Position numbers and translations under genes: made by a program. Source: Marmoricola sp. (GTDB lineage: Bacteria > Actinomycetota > Actinomycetes > Propionibacteriales > Nocardioidaceae). From it: a stretch of DNA of 17,450 bases. Where the stretch lies: positions 1 to 17,450 of the forward strand of contig JASLCW010000140.1 in assembly GCA_030151765.1 (NCBI GenBank). Direction: 5' to 3'. The notes under the pieces were generated by a model. It saw only the letters and a program-made list of their open reading frames with translations, made no database searches and was not told the DNA's origin. Positions 12,599 through 17,450 of this stretch are shown piece after piece; position 1 is the first letter of the stretch; each line of letters opens with the position of its first letter.

Positions 12599-13242
12599 CA
12601 GGCCGTCACCCCTAGCACGCGGGCGGCTTGCTCGACCTGGTCCCAACGGGTCTGGTCACCGCGGTTGCGGTCAGGGTGGGCTGCCCGGCGAGCTGACCGC
12701 CAGCTGTGCCGCAGCGACTCGGGTGTGGTGTTGAAGTGCTCGAGGGGAATGTCGCCGGCGAGGATCCGGAGGGCGTCGTCGCGGGTCATGTGGGAGCTCG
12801 GCATTGCGCGGCCAGCGGGCAGCGCCTTGAACCCGACGTACTGCTCGCCGCGCTTCACGACGCCGTACCGGTCGACCTTGCGGAGCGCCTCCAACGAGAG
12901 CGCGATCGCGCGGAGGTTGATCTGCCAGTCCGGCGGATCGCCATACCAACGGCCGGCGAAGGTGTCTGTCGCATAGGTCAGGGCACCGTGCGTCGACTCG
13001 AAGGAGATCCGCACGCCGGGATGCTGGACCTCGGCCCGGGCCCGGAGGGCGCCGTCCTGGCGGATGTCGCTGGCGTTGCAGCCGAGTTCGAAGACGATCT
13101 CGTCGCCGCCGAGGAGCTCGACCTCGGTGCGAAGTAGCCGCAGCGTTTCGTCGTACGACGACCGGAAGGGATTCGGACGCCGTTCACTTGCGGGGGTGGT
13201 GAAGATCGTGAAGTCGGTCAGGGGCTGGATCCGGTAGCGCAT
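12598..13242 (-). CDS. Phage protein with C-terminal J-domain-like HPD motif
   Basis: This is a 214-aa protein. Residues 30-140 form a conserved-looking phage domain: ETLRLLRTEVELLGGDEIVF, GVRISFESTHGALTYATDTF, then WQINLRAIALSLEALRKVDR, YGVVKRGEQYVGFKAL. The C-terminus (about 155-214) is a J-domain-like helical hairpin with AAHPDRNRG, i.e. the HPD loop at 189-191, flanked by RHSWRSARR and WDQVEQAARVLGV. J-domains stimulate the DnaK ATPase, so it may recruit host DnaK to a phage complex. The J-domain is C-terminal and short, unlike canonical DnaJ. ATG 13242 overlaps the upstream stop (TGATG) with AAGGCGG as SD. Confidence 0.8.
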   Translation of the reverse strand: MRYRIQPLTDFTIFTTPASERRPNPFRSSYDETLRLLRTEVELLGGDEIVFELGCNASDIRQDGALRARAEVQHPGVRISFESTHGALTYATDTFAGRWYGDPPDWQINLRAIALSLEALRKVDRYGVVKRGEQYVGFKALPAGRAMPSSHMTRDDALRILAGDIPLEHFNTTPESLRHSWRSARRAAHPDRNRGDQTRWDQVEQAARVLGVTA

Positions 13243-14327
13243 CAGGCCACCGCCTTCGACGCGGCGGGCAGCTCGAGCGGCTTCCCGATGATCGGCGACT
13301 TCGACCGCGGCGACGCGATCCGTGACGACCACTCATCAACCATCTGCGCATACCGGAAGTAGGCGTACTGGTCGTCACCGCACAAGGCCGGATAAATCCT
13401 GAATCCCTCGGGACGCAGGTGCAGCACGATCCCGACCTGGGCGGTCGAGGGCATCGGCACCCGAGATCCGTCGCGGAGCCAGCACACCTCGGCGTGCCGG
13501 TAGGCCGACATCTGCAGCCCGGCCTCCGGGTAGACGCCGTGCACGTGCCCAGCGGTCGTCAACGCTGGCGACTGCATGACCACGCGGCCTTCGCGGACGA
13601 CCTCACGCTCGAAGGTGCCACCAGTCTTGGTGTCGCCCATCAGGTCGTCATCCGGCATCACCGGATACCTCTGCCCAGCAAGGGCTTCACCGATCGGCCC
13701 GTCGGCATCGATCATGTAGTCGAGCGTCCCGGCGTACCCGTCCGTCGGGTTCGCCACGACCATCTCCGACGCCGTGAACCGCGGCTTCCACAGCTCCTCG
13801 AATGCGAGGAAGTTCTCCACGAACGGGCCGAGCTCGGGGCCGTCGAGCGCGACCTCTTGGGCGTCGTCACCGTCACCGATCTTGATCGTGGGCGGCAACT
13901 CGAGACCGAGGATCCTCGCCTCGATGATGAAGTGCACCGTGTGGCCGACGTCGGCGCGTTCGTCCTTCTTCCGAGTGTGGGCACGCTTGATGTAGTCGCG
14001 CATCTCGGCGAGCCGGTCCGGGTACCGGGATGCGGCGACCAGGGCGGGCAGGTTCTCGATCGCGGAGTCGGTGCACACCGCCGCTGCCCAGAATGGCAGC
14101 GCGTCCTTCGGGACACCGCCGGACAGGATCGTGGTCACCGACCGGAGCCGGTCACCGGTCACATGGTCGGCGTAGTAGCCGTTGCCCTGCCGGGCCGGGA
14201 TCGGGCCACGGTCCTTCTTCTTCGGCTGCAGCCGCGCGTCCATCGGCCGCCGATCCGGCAACGCCGGCACGTTGTCACCGTCGAGCAGGTACGCCGTACC
14301 CTCGTCCGGCTCCTGGTTGGGATTCAC
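13242..14327 (-). CDS. Cas4/RecB-like PD-(D/E)XK exonuclease
   Basis: This 361-aa protein carries the nuclease motifs GYAGTLDYMID (Asp203), LMGDTKTGG (Asp232-x-Lys234) and GLQMSAYRHAE (Gln272, Tyr276), the D...D-x-K...Q-x3-Y arrangement of the RecB/Cas4 superfamily. An upstream helix, ADVGHTVHFIIEAR (about 126-139), resembles the family's conserved His region. The C-terminal Cys cluster of true Cas4 is not evident, so it is best described as a phage RecB-like exonuclease supplying single-stranded ends for recombination. I chose GTG 14327 because it overlaps the upstream TGA as GTGA; GTG 14330 is an adjacent alternative. It ends PAASKAVA, the coding side of an SD for the next gene. Confidence 0.85.
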   Translation of the reverse strand: MNPNQEPDEGTAYLLDGDNVPALPDRRPMDARLQPKKKDRGPIPARQGNGYYADHVTGDRLRSVTTILSGGVPKDALPFWAAAVCTDSAIENLPALVAASRYPDRLAEMRDYIKRAHTRKKDERADVGHTVHFIIEARILGLELPPTIKIGDGDDAQEVALDGPELGPFVENFLAFEELWKPRFTASEMVVANPTDGYAGTLDYMIDADGPIGEALAGQRYPVMPDDDLMGDTKTGGTFEREVVREGRVVMQSPALTTAGHVHGVYPEAGLQMSAYRHAEVCWLRDGSRVPMPSTAQVGIVLHLRPEGFRIYPALCGDDQYAYFRYAQMVDEWSSRIASPRSKSPIIGKPLELPAASKAVA

Positions 14328-14611
14328 CACTGCCGCTCACCCCAACCCATCTCCGCGAGCTCAAGCCGCTGCGCGTCGACGCAGTCGCTGCACCCGACCT
14401 CGACGGCGCAGCTCTTGCACATGTCGGCGGCGTAGTGGCCGCAGTAGTCGTACGCCGGGGTGGCCTTGCCGCAGGAGACACAGGTGAGGGTGTCCTCAGC
14501 CTCGGTGGCGAGGTCGCTCATGGCGGGCCAGTTGTCGTGCCGGTCGGCCAGGTCGTACCGGTCGCGGTCGGCGCGGGCCTCGGTCTCGATGTCGTCGTAG
14601 ACGGTGGTCAT
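14324..14611 (-). CDS. Zinc-ribbon-like protein (95 aa)
   Basis: The N-terminal 40 residues are charged and helical (DDIETEARADRDRYDLADRH). The C-terminal half contains eight potential zinc ligands: C44, C47 (CVSC), C57, H59, C65, C68 (CKSC), C74, C77 (CSDC), enough for two zinc sites in a cross-brace or tandem ribbon. ATG 14611 overlaps the upstream stop (ATGA, 14608-14611), and the stop overlaps the nuclease start (GTGA). Coupling to the Cas4-like exonuclease suggests a partner or regulator, by position only. No family name is assigned. Confidence 0.75.
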   Translation of the reverse strand: MTTVYDDIETEARADRDRYDLADRHDNWPAMSDLATEAEDTLTCVSCGKATPAYDYCGHYAADMCKSCAVEVGCSDCVDAQRLELAEMGWGERQW

Positions 14612-14862
14612 GCGAGGTCACCGCCCATCCGCTGGGCCGGGACGGTCGGCGGCTGGTGGCCGGGGGAGTGGACGCCGACCTCGTGGTGCTCGGGCAGGCA
14701 GCCGTCGTTGGTGACCACGTTGAGCAGCGCGTCACGGTCGCGCTCGGCCTCACGGTCGGCCCGCTCGATCGCCCACTGCTCCCAATCCCGGCAGATGTAG
14801 CCGAGCCCGAAGGCAACCACTCCGGTGGCGAGCACGAGGGCTGCGATCTCGTGGCCGGTCAT
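14608..14862 (-). CDS. Small single-pass membrane protein (84 aa)
   Basis: The N-terminus is one hydrophobic helix at about 5-24 (EIAALVLATGVVAFGLGYI), followed by CRDWEQWAIERADREAERDRDALL, a strongly charged cytoplasmic-type helix, and a His/Pro-rich tail (PEHHEVGVHSPGHQPPTVP). There is no lipobox. ATG 14862 overlaps the upstream stop (ATGA), and its own stop overlaps the zinc-ribbon gene (ATGA), so both ends are secure. Function unknown; an early phage membrane anchor is possible. Confidence 0.75.
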   Translation of the reverse strand: MTGHEIAALVLATGVVAFGLGYICRDWEQWAIERADREAERDRDALLNVVTNDGCLPEHHEVGVHSPGHQPPTVPAQRMGGDLA

Positions 14863-15224
14863 GCGCCAGCACCGCCCACCAGCGACAGGCCGCCGACGTA
14901 CGCCCGCGTGCCGGCCAGGACAACCACGGTCCCGGTGTCGGGGAGCCGCACCTTGGCGTACACCTGCAGGTGGGGCGGCTTGGCGGCGATGGGGTGCCGG
15001 TACTCGGTGGCTTCGTCGATGACCTGCACGGTGTCGAGCCAGGCGGCGAGGGGGCCGGGGGCGAGGCGGACGGTGAGGACCATCTGTCCTGAGGGATGCT
15101 GGCTGACGTCGATGGTCTCGGGCCGAGGCAGGTCGTAGGTGGTGGCGTGGTGGGCAACGGCGTGGATGCCGTGGGCCCAGGTGCCGGTTTGGCGGGTGCG
15201 TTCGTTGGTGAGTGCTGCGTTCAT
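14859..15224 (-). CDS. 121-aa phage early protein, function unknown
   Basis: ATG 15224 is preceded by AAGGAAG at 8 nt, and an 86-bp gap lies upstream, so this may begin a new translational block. The protein reads TRQTGTWAHGIHAVAHHATT, YDLPRPETIDVSQHPSGQMV, LTVRLAPGPLAAWLDTVQVI, then PHLQVYAKVRLPDTGTVVVLAG. It is a beta-rich small protein with no Cys and no membrane segment. I do not recognise the family. Its stop overlaps the start of the small membrane protein gene. Its place right after the excisionase-like gene is usual for conserved unknown early proteins in actinophages. Confidence 0.7.
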   Translation of the reverse strand: MNAALTNERTRQTGTWAHGIHAVAHHATTYDLPRPETIDVSQHPSGQMVLTVRLAPGPLAAWLDTVQVIDEATEYRHPIAAKPPHLQVYAKVRLPDTGTVVVLAGTRAYVGGLSLVGGAGA

Positions 15225-15310
15225 CTGGAACACTTCCTTCTTGGTTGTGGAGCTCAGCGCTGCTTGGTCGTGGTGGCTGGGCTCCCGACTTGTTTCCGGG
15301 GGCGAAGCGG
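15225..15310. other. 86-bp gap between excisionase-like and 121-aa genes
   Basis: No gene is seen. It contains TGGTCGTGGTG at 15265-15275, an 11-nt element found also at 9462-9472 and 12430-12440, each upstream of a minus-strand start with an AAGGA-type SD. No clear promoter hexamers or terminator stem were recognised. Confidence 0.4.
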
Positions 15311-15520
15311 TTAGACAGCCCGCAGATGCTGGGCCGGGGCGTCCCCGAACTGCTCGCTGATCCACGCGTCGACGTCGACGCGGCGATAGGCGACACGGCG
15401 ACCGAGACGCGCGGACTTCGGTCCTTCGCCCTTGTTGCGCTGCCGCCAGTAGCGGAGCGTGTTGACCGGGACGCCGGTCTCTTCGGACACCTCTTCGATC
15501 CGCATCAGCTGTGAACTCAT
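15311..15520 (-). CDS. xis: Excisionase-like winged-helix protein (MerR/AlpA type)
   Basis: This 69-aa protein has a single helix-turn-helix: MRIEEVSEETGVPVNTLRYW followed by RQRNKGEGPKSARLGRRVAY and RRVDVDAWISEQ. This is the HTH_17 layout (helix 1, recognition helix with T-L-R-Y-W, wing with R-x-G-R-R-V-x-Y, D-V-x-x-W-I closing helix). Proteins like this bend DNA at att sites to drive tyrosine integrase toward excision, or act as small regulators. The start ATG 15520 overlaps the stop of the Cro/CI-like gene (ATGA), so it is the second gene of the leftward unit. Such early co-expression is expected for an excisionase. The symbol is a functional guess; a transcriptional regulator is the alternative. 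Confidence 0.75.
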   Translation of the reverse strand: MSSQLMRIEEVSEETGVPVNTLRYWRQRNKGEGPKSARLGRRVAYRRVDVDAWISEQFGDAPAQHLRAV

Positions 15521-15774
15521 GCGACCGCGTCCTGACGGTCGGGGTGCTTGATGTCGATCTGCTCGACGTCGAGGGTCTGCGCGAAGCGGGCCAACATGAC
15601 ATCGGTGAGGGGCTTGCGACCGGCCTCGATGTTGGAGAGGTACGAGTAGGAGACGTGGTTCGCGGTGGCGAACTCGCCGAGCTTGAAGCCGCGGAGCTCG
15701 CGGATCCGGCGAAGGGTTGCGCCCACGCGCTGCCGTTCCTTCTGCTCGGCTTCAGTGAGTGTCTTCGGGGCCAT
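15517..15774 (-). CDS. Cro/CI-like HTH regulator, first gene of the leftward early unit
   Basis: This 85-aa protein carries an HTH_3 (XRE-type) domain at about 16-70: VGATLRRIRELRGFKLGEFA, TANHVSYSYLSNIEAGRKPL, MLARFAQTLDV. The recognition helix SYSYLSNIE-x-G-R-x-P is classical. I chose ATG 15774 because a promoter-like TTGACA-N18-TAGAGT places the -10 hexamer 7 nt before it, indicating a leaderless mRNA; an upstream in-frame ATG at 15795 would lie inside that promoter. It stands divergent from the repressor-like gene at 15995 and heads the early operon, so a Cro-like role is likely (inference). Which of the two HTH proteins is the immunity repressor is not settled by sequence. Confidence 0.8.
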   Translation of the reverse strand: MAPKTLTEAEQKERQRVGATLRRIRELRGFKLGEFATANHVSYSYLSNIEAGRKPLTDVMLARFAQTLDVEQIDIKHPDRQDAVA

Positions 15775-15781
15775 GTCCCGA

Positions 15782-15811
15782 ACTCTAAGGAACATCAGGG
15801 AACAATGTCAA
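15782..15811 (-). promoter_or_regulatory. Leftward early promoter, leaderless type
   Basis: On the minus strand TTGACA (15811-15806) and TAGAGT (15787-15782) are separated by 18 nt. The -10 ends 7 nt before ATG 15774, so transcription would start at or next to the start codon. Two GGAACA half-sites (15789-15794 and 15799-15804 on the + strand) lie between the hexamers and would allow repression. Confidence 0.7.
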
Positions 15812-15956
15812 GAAGAAGACGGGAACAAACGGAAGAAACATGAAAATAGCAGGTCAGATCATGCGCAGCCTTCGTAATTACTCCGTTGTGTTCCTGTCCA
15901 GAGTGCCGAACTGTTCGCACCAGGTCTTGTTGATGTTTCCTTGTGTTTCCGGAAAC
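15789..15956. promoter_or_regulatory. Candidate operator half-sites of the lysogeny switch
   Basis: The divergent region contains GGAACA at 15789-15794, 15799-15804 and 15822-15827 on the + strand. It also has TGTTCC at 15889-15894, TGTTTCC at 15934-15940 and 15944-15950, and the palindrome GTTTCCGGAAAC at 15945-15956. The half-sites share GG-A-AAC(A) or its complement. Pairs at 10-bp spacing occur on both sides. No convincing -10/-35 was found for the rightward gene. Stretch 15841-15888 shows nothing else. Confidence 0.5.
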
Positions 15957-15994
15957 CTCCATGGCATGACACGACCGCACGAACGAGGGCCACC

Positions 15995-16381
15995 ATGAAC
16001 CGCGACGAAGCACGCGCCGCAATACGCACAGCTGTCACCGCCGAGATGACTCACCGCGGCTGGAACATCGGGAACCTTGCCCAAGTCGCAGAGATCGACC
16101 CGAACACCGTCGGAGACTTCCTCAACGGATCACGCTGGCCGCAGATCAAGACCCTCGGCCGGGTTGAGCGGGCGTTGGAGTGGCCGGGCGGGACCGTCGC
16201 CGCGATGCTGGCCGGCGGTCCCGCTCCATCTGTCGGAGGGGGTGGCGATGATGCCGACGACCCCGAGGAATTGCTCTACCGCCGACCCGAGGGGATCTCG
16301 GATCAGGAGTGGGAACGAGTCAAGAGCGAGTCGCGGAGGTTCATCGAGTGGCAGATCGAGCAGGCAGCGCGGGAACGCTGA
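15995..16381 (+). CDS. HTH immunity-repressor-like protein
   Basis: This 128-aa protein has an N-terminal helix-turn-helix at about 8-60: TAEMTHRGWNIGNLAQVAEI, DPNTVGDFLNGSRWP, IKTLGRVERALEWPGGTV. The layout, with a weak fifth helix ending L-E-W-P-x-G-x-V, is typical of actinophage repressors. A Gly/Asp-rich linker (about 77-90) and a helical C-terminus (SDQEWERVKSESRRFIEWQI) follow and may mediate dimerisation. I chose ATG 15995, preceded by GAGGGCC; an in-frame ATG at 15941 lies within the operator-like palindromes. It heads the rightward lysogeny module and is coupled to the ImmA-like gene by TGATG at 16381. Confidence 0.8.
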   Translation: MNRDEARAAIRTAVTAEMTHRGWNIGNLAQVAEIDPNTVGDFLNGSRWPQIKTLGRVERALEWPGGTVAAMLAGGPAPSVGGGGDDADDPEELLYRRPEGISDQEWERVKSESRRFIEWQIEQAARER

Positions 16382-16818
16382 TGTACGACCCCGGCCGCGA
16401 CGCAGCCGAGCGATACCCCGACTGGGTCATACGGCACCGGCCTCTCCCCGACGGCATCCCCGAGGTCATCAGCCGTCGAAGCAAGGTCATCCTCATCAAC
16501 AAGGCCGCCGGGTGGGCCGAGAAGCGATGCTCGATCGCGCACGCCGTCGCGCACCTGGACCTCGGGCACCACGAAGTGCACGGCGGCGTGTTCACCAAGC
16601 AGCACGAGCGTGACGCCAACCTCCTCGCCGCAGGCCGCCTCGTCCCGATCGAATCATTCGTTGCCGTCCTGTCCTGGACGCAGTCGCCTGCGGAGATCGC
16701 GGCCGAGCTCGACGTCGATCGGGCGACCCTCGGGCACTTCCGGAAGATGCTGATGGGGCCGAGGTTGCTCCACTGGCGCCGAGTCATCGAGGACATTCAC
16801 ATGGAGGCGATCGCATGA
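16381..16818 (+). CDS. ImmA/IrrE-like protein with altered metallopeptidase motif
   Basis: This 145-aa protein resembles ImmA/IrrE metallopeptidases, which cleave phage or ICE repressors. The zinc-motif region reads CSIAHAVAHLDLGHHEVHGG: H54-x3-H58 is kept, but the catalytic Glu of HExxH is Ala. Downstream, FTKQHERDANLLAAGRLVP is the expected second helix (E-x-x-A-x3-AA-x-L-[IV]-P), followed by PAEIAAELDVDRATLGHFRK, an HTH-like segment usual at the C-terminus. So it may be catalytically inactive, or may use a variant motif found in this subfamily. ATG 16381 shares its A with the repressor stop (TGATG), and the stop overlaps the lipoprotein start (ATGA). It probably acts on or with the repressor encoded just upstream. 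Confidence 0.8.
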   Translation: MYDPGRDAAERYPDWVIRHRPLPDGIPEVISRRSKVILINKAAGWAEKRCSIAHAVAHLDLGHHEVHGGVFTKQHERDANLLAAGRLVPIESFVAVLSWTQSPAEIAAELDVDRATLGHFRKMLMGPRLLHWRRVIEDIHMEAIA

Positions 16819-17291
16819 TCCGCAGGGAGCTCATCATCGGACTGCTGACGGTGGCCGGGATCGCGGTCGCCGGCTGCAGCAGCGGAGCAGACCACCCTGA
16901 GAGCCAGCCCGACCGATCGCCAACGGCGGCTATGTCCGCCAACGTTGACGGCTGGAAGGGCGAGCTGCAAGGGGAGAAGACCTCGGGCGCGAAACCTGCG
17001 CCGTATCACTTCGACGGACACGGCGCGAACGTCTCGGCGGCTGCCTTCGGGAAGAGATGGCCGCTGACGGTGCCCTCGGGGAGGGTCAACTGCATCGGGA
17101 CGGGAGCTGTCTGGGTCGTCTTCACTGCCGACGACGGCACGCGGTACGCCGTTAACGGGCTCGCTCGAGGCCACATGGCAGACCAGGGCTTCAAGGACAT
17201 CGCCGCGATCTGGGCGAAGAACCCGGCAGTCCCCGGCACCAAGAAGAACATCGGCCCACTCATCGACGTATGCGCCCCACTGATGAACTGA
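16815..17291 (+). CDS. DUF2511-like secreted lipoprotein of the lysogeny module
   Basis: This 158-aa protein begins with a basic n-region (MIRRE), a hydrophobic stretch (LIIGLLTVAGIAVAG) and a lipobox VAGC with Cys21, so it should be lipid-anchored on the outer face of the membrane. A Ser/Pro-rich linker follows. The domain at about 70-158 matches the DUF2511 pattern: WPLTVPSGRVNCIGTGAVWV, VFTADDGTRYAVNGLARGH, and a C-terminal KKNIGPLIDVCAP. Cys93 and Cys153 could form a disulfide. It sits between ImmA-like and integrase genes, so it is probably expressed in the lysogen; such cargo often alters superinfection or host surface properties (inference). ATG 16815 overlaps the upstream stop (ATGA). 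Confidence 0.82.
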   Translation: MIRRELIIGLLTVAGIAVAGCSSGADHPESQPDRSPTAAMSANVDGWKGELQGEKTSGAKPAPYHFDGHGANVSAAAFGKRWPLTVPSGRVNCIGTGAVWVVFTADDGTRYAVNGLARGHMADQGFKDIAAIWAKNPAVPGTKKNIGPLIDVCAPLMN

Positions 17292-17297
17292 GAACGC

Positions 17298-17450
17298 ATG
17301 GCGACGATCAAGAAGCGCACCATCCGGTGGAAGACGAAGTCCGGCGAGGAGCGCACGGCTGAGCGATGGCGGGCCCGATACGTCGACGATCAGAACGACA
17401 GGCACGAGCAGCTCTTCACGCTCAGAAGAGACGCACAGAACTGGCTCGAT
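17298..17450 (+). CDS. int: Tyrosine-type integrase, N-terminal fragment (cut by window end)
   Basis: ATG 17298, 6 nt after the lipoprotein stop, opens a frame that runs to the window edge (51 codons). The sequence IKKRTIRWKTKSGEERTAER, WRARYVDDQ, RHEQLFTLRRDAQNWLD is the arm-type DNA-binding domain at the start of phage tyrosine integrases: a three-stranded sheet with W-R-A-R-Y-x-D, then the F-x(3-5)-A-x-x-W-L helix. The core-binding and catalytic domains, and any attP, lie outside. Its product would integrate the phage, with the excisionase-like protein at 15311 as reversal factor. There is no good SD (AGAAC), suggesting translation coupled to the lipoprotein gene. Confidence 0.85.
   Translation, partial: MATIKKRTIRWKTKSGEERTAERWRARYVDDQNDRHEQLFTLRRDAQNWLD

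Noticed and set aside
15940..15994. Upstream start ATG 15941 for the repressor-like gene and a rightward promoter there
   Set aside because: The extra 18 residues would cover the operator-like palindromes and have no SD; the best -35/-10 candidates (TTGTGT...CATGAC) are too weak to call.

Overview
The window looks like the early and lysogeny half of a temperate siphovirus-type phage or prophage of a high-GC actinomycete. The evidence is very GC-rich DNA with strong G/C preference at third codon positions, GTG and TTG starts, a leaderless-type promoter, and several protein families I associate with actinobacteriophages: a phiC31 Gp3-like protein, a Cas4-like exonuclease, an Lsr2-type DNA-binding domain, an ASCH protein and a J-domain protein. 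The host genus cannot be fixed from sequence alone; a Streptomyces- or Nocardioides-like host is plausible. The left edge cuts a terminase-small-subunit-like gene and the right edge cuts a tyrosine integrase, so att sites and structural genes lie outside.

Layout. At about 15.77-16.0 kb a divergent control region holds a leaderless-type leftward promoter and repeated GGAACA/TGTTYCC half-sites. Rightward (+) lies the lysogeny module: HTH repressor, ImmA/IrrE-like protein with an altered HExxH motif, DUF2511-type lipoprotein, and integrase (partial). Leftward (-) lies one long early transcription unit of about 26 genes. Most junctions are stop/start overlaps (ATGA, GTGA, TGATG), which implies translational coupling. 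Clear breaks occur at 15225-15310, 9445-9538, 2496-2718 and 687-872.

Order along the leftward unit: Cro/CI-like HTH, excisionase-like HTH, 121-aa protein, small membrane protein, zinc-ribbon protein, Cas4-like PD-(D/E)XK exonuclease, J-domain protein, 60-aa Cys protein, Gp3-like protein, 86-aa Cys protein, DnaQ-like 3'-5' exonuclease, 91-aa protein, a two-gene cassette (142-aa protein plus a DUF6745 protein carrying a perfect 16-unit 12-bp repeat array), a 32-aa membrane peptide, a 166-aa Cys-rich protein, a minimal nucleotidyltransferase, a poorly resolved stretch of tiny coupled ORFs, an ASCH protein, a C5 cytosine methyltransferase, a multi-CxxC protein, a RusA-type resolvase, an Lsr2-DNA-binding-domain protein, a 77-aa coiled-coil protein, a 179-aa protein, a DnaB-N/RecA-like helicase-loader-type protein and the terminase-small-like gene.

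How it fits together (inference): the divergent switch decides lysogeny versus early expression. The leftward operon then supplies excision (Xis, perhaps Gp3-like), recombination and branch resolution (Cas4-like nuclease, Gp3-like, RusA), replication (DnaB/RecA-like, DnaQ-like), DNA modification (C5 MTase, ASCH), and finally runs into packaging genes. The two larger noncoding gaps near the left end carry inverted and direct repeats that could be a replication origin and a packaging or regulatory site. The most unusual single element is the 12-bp repeat array in the DUF6745 gene, in which only two nucleotides per unit vary.
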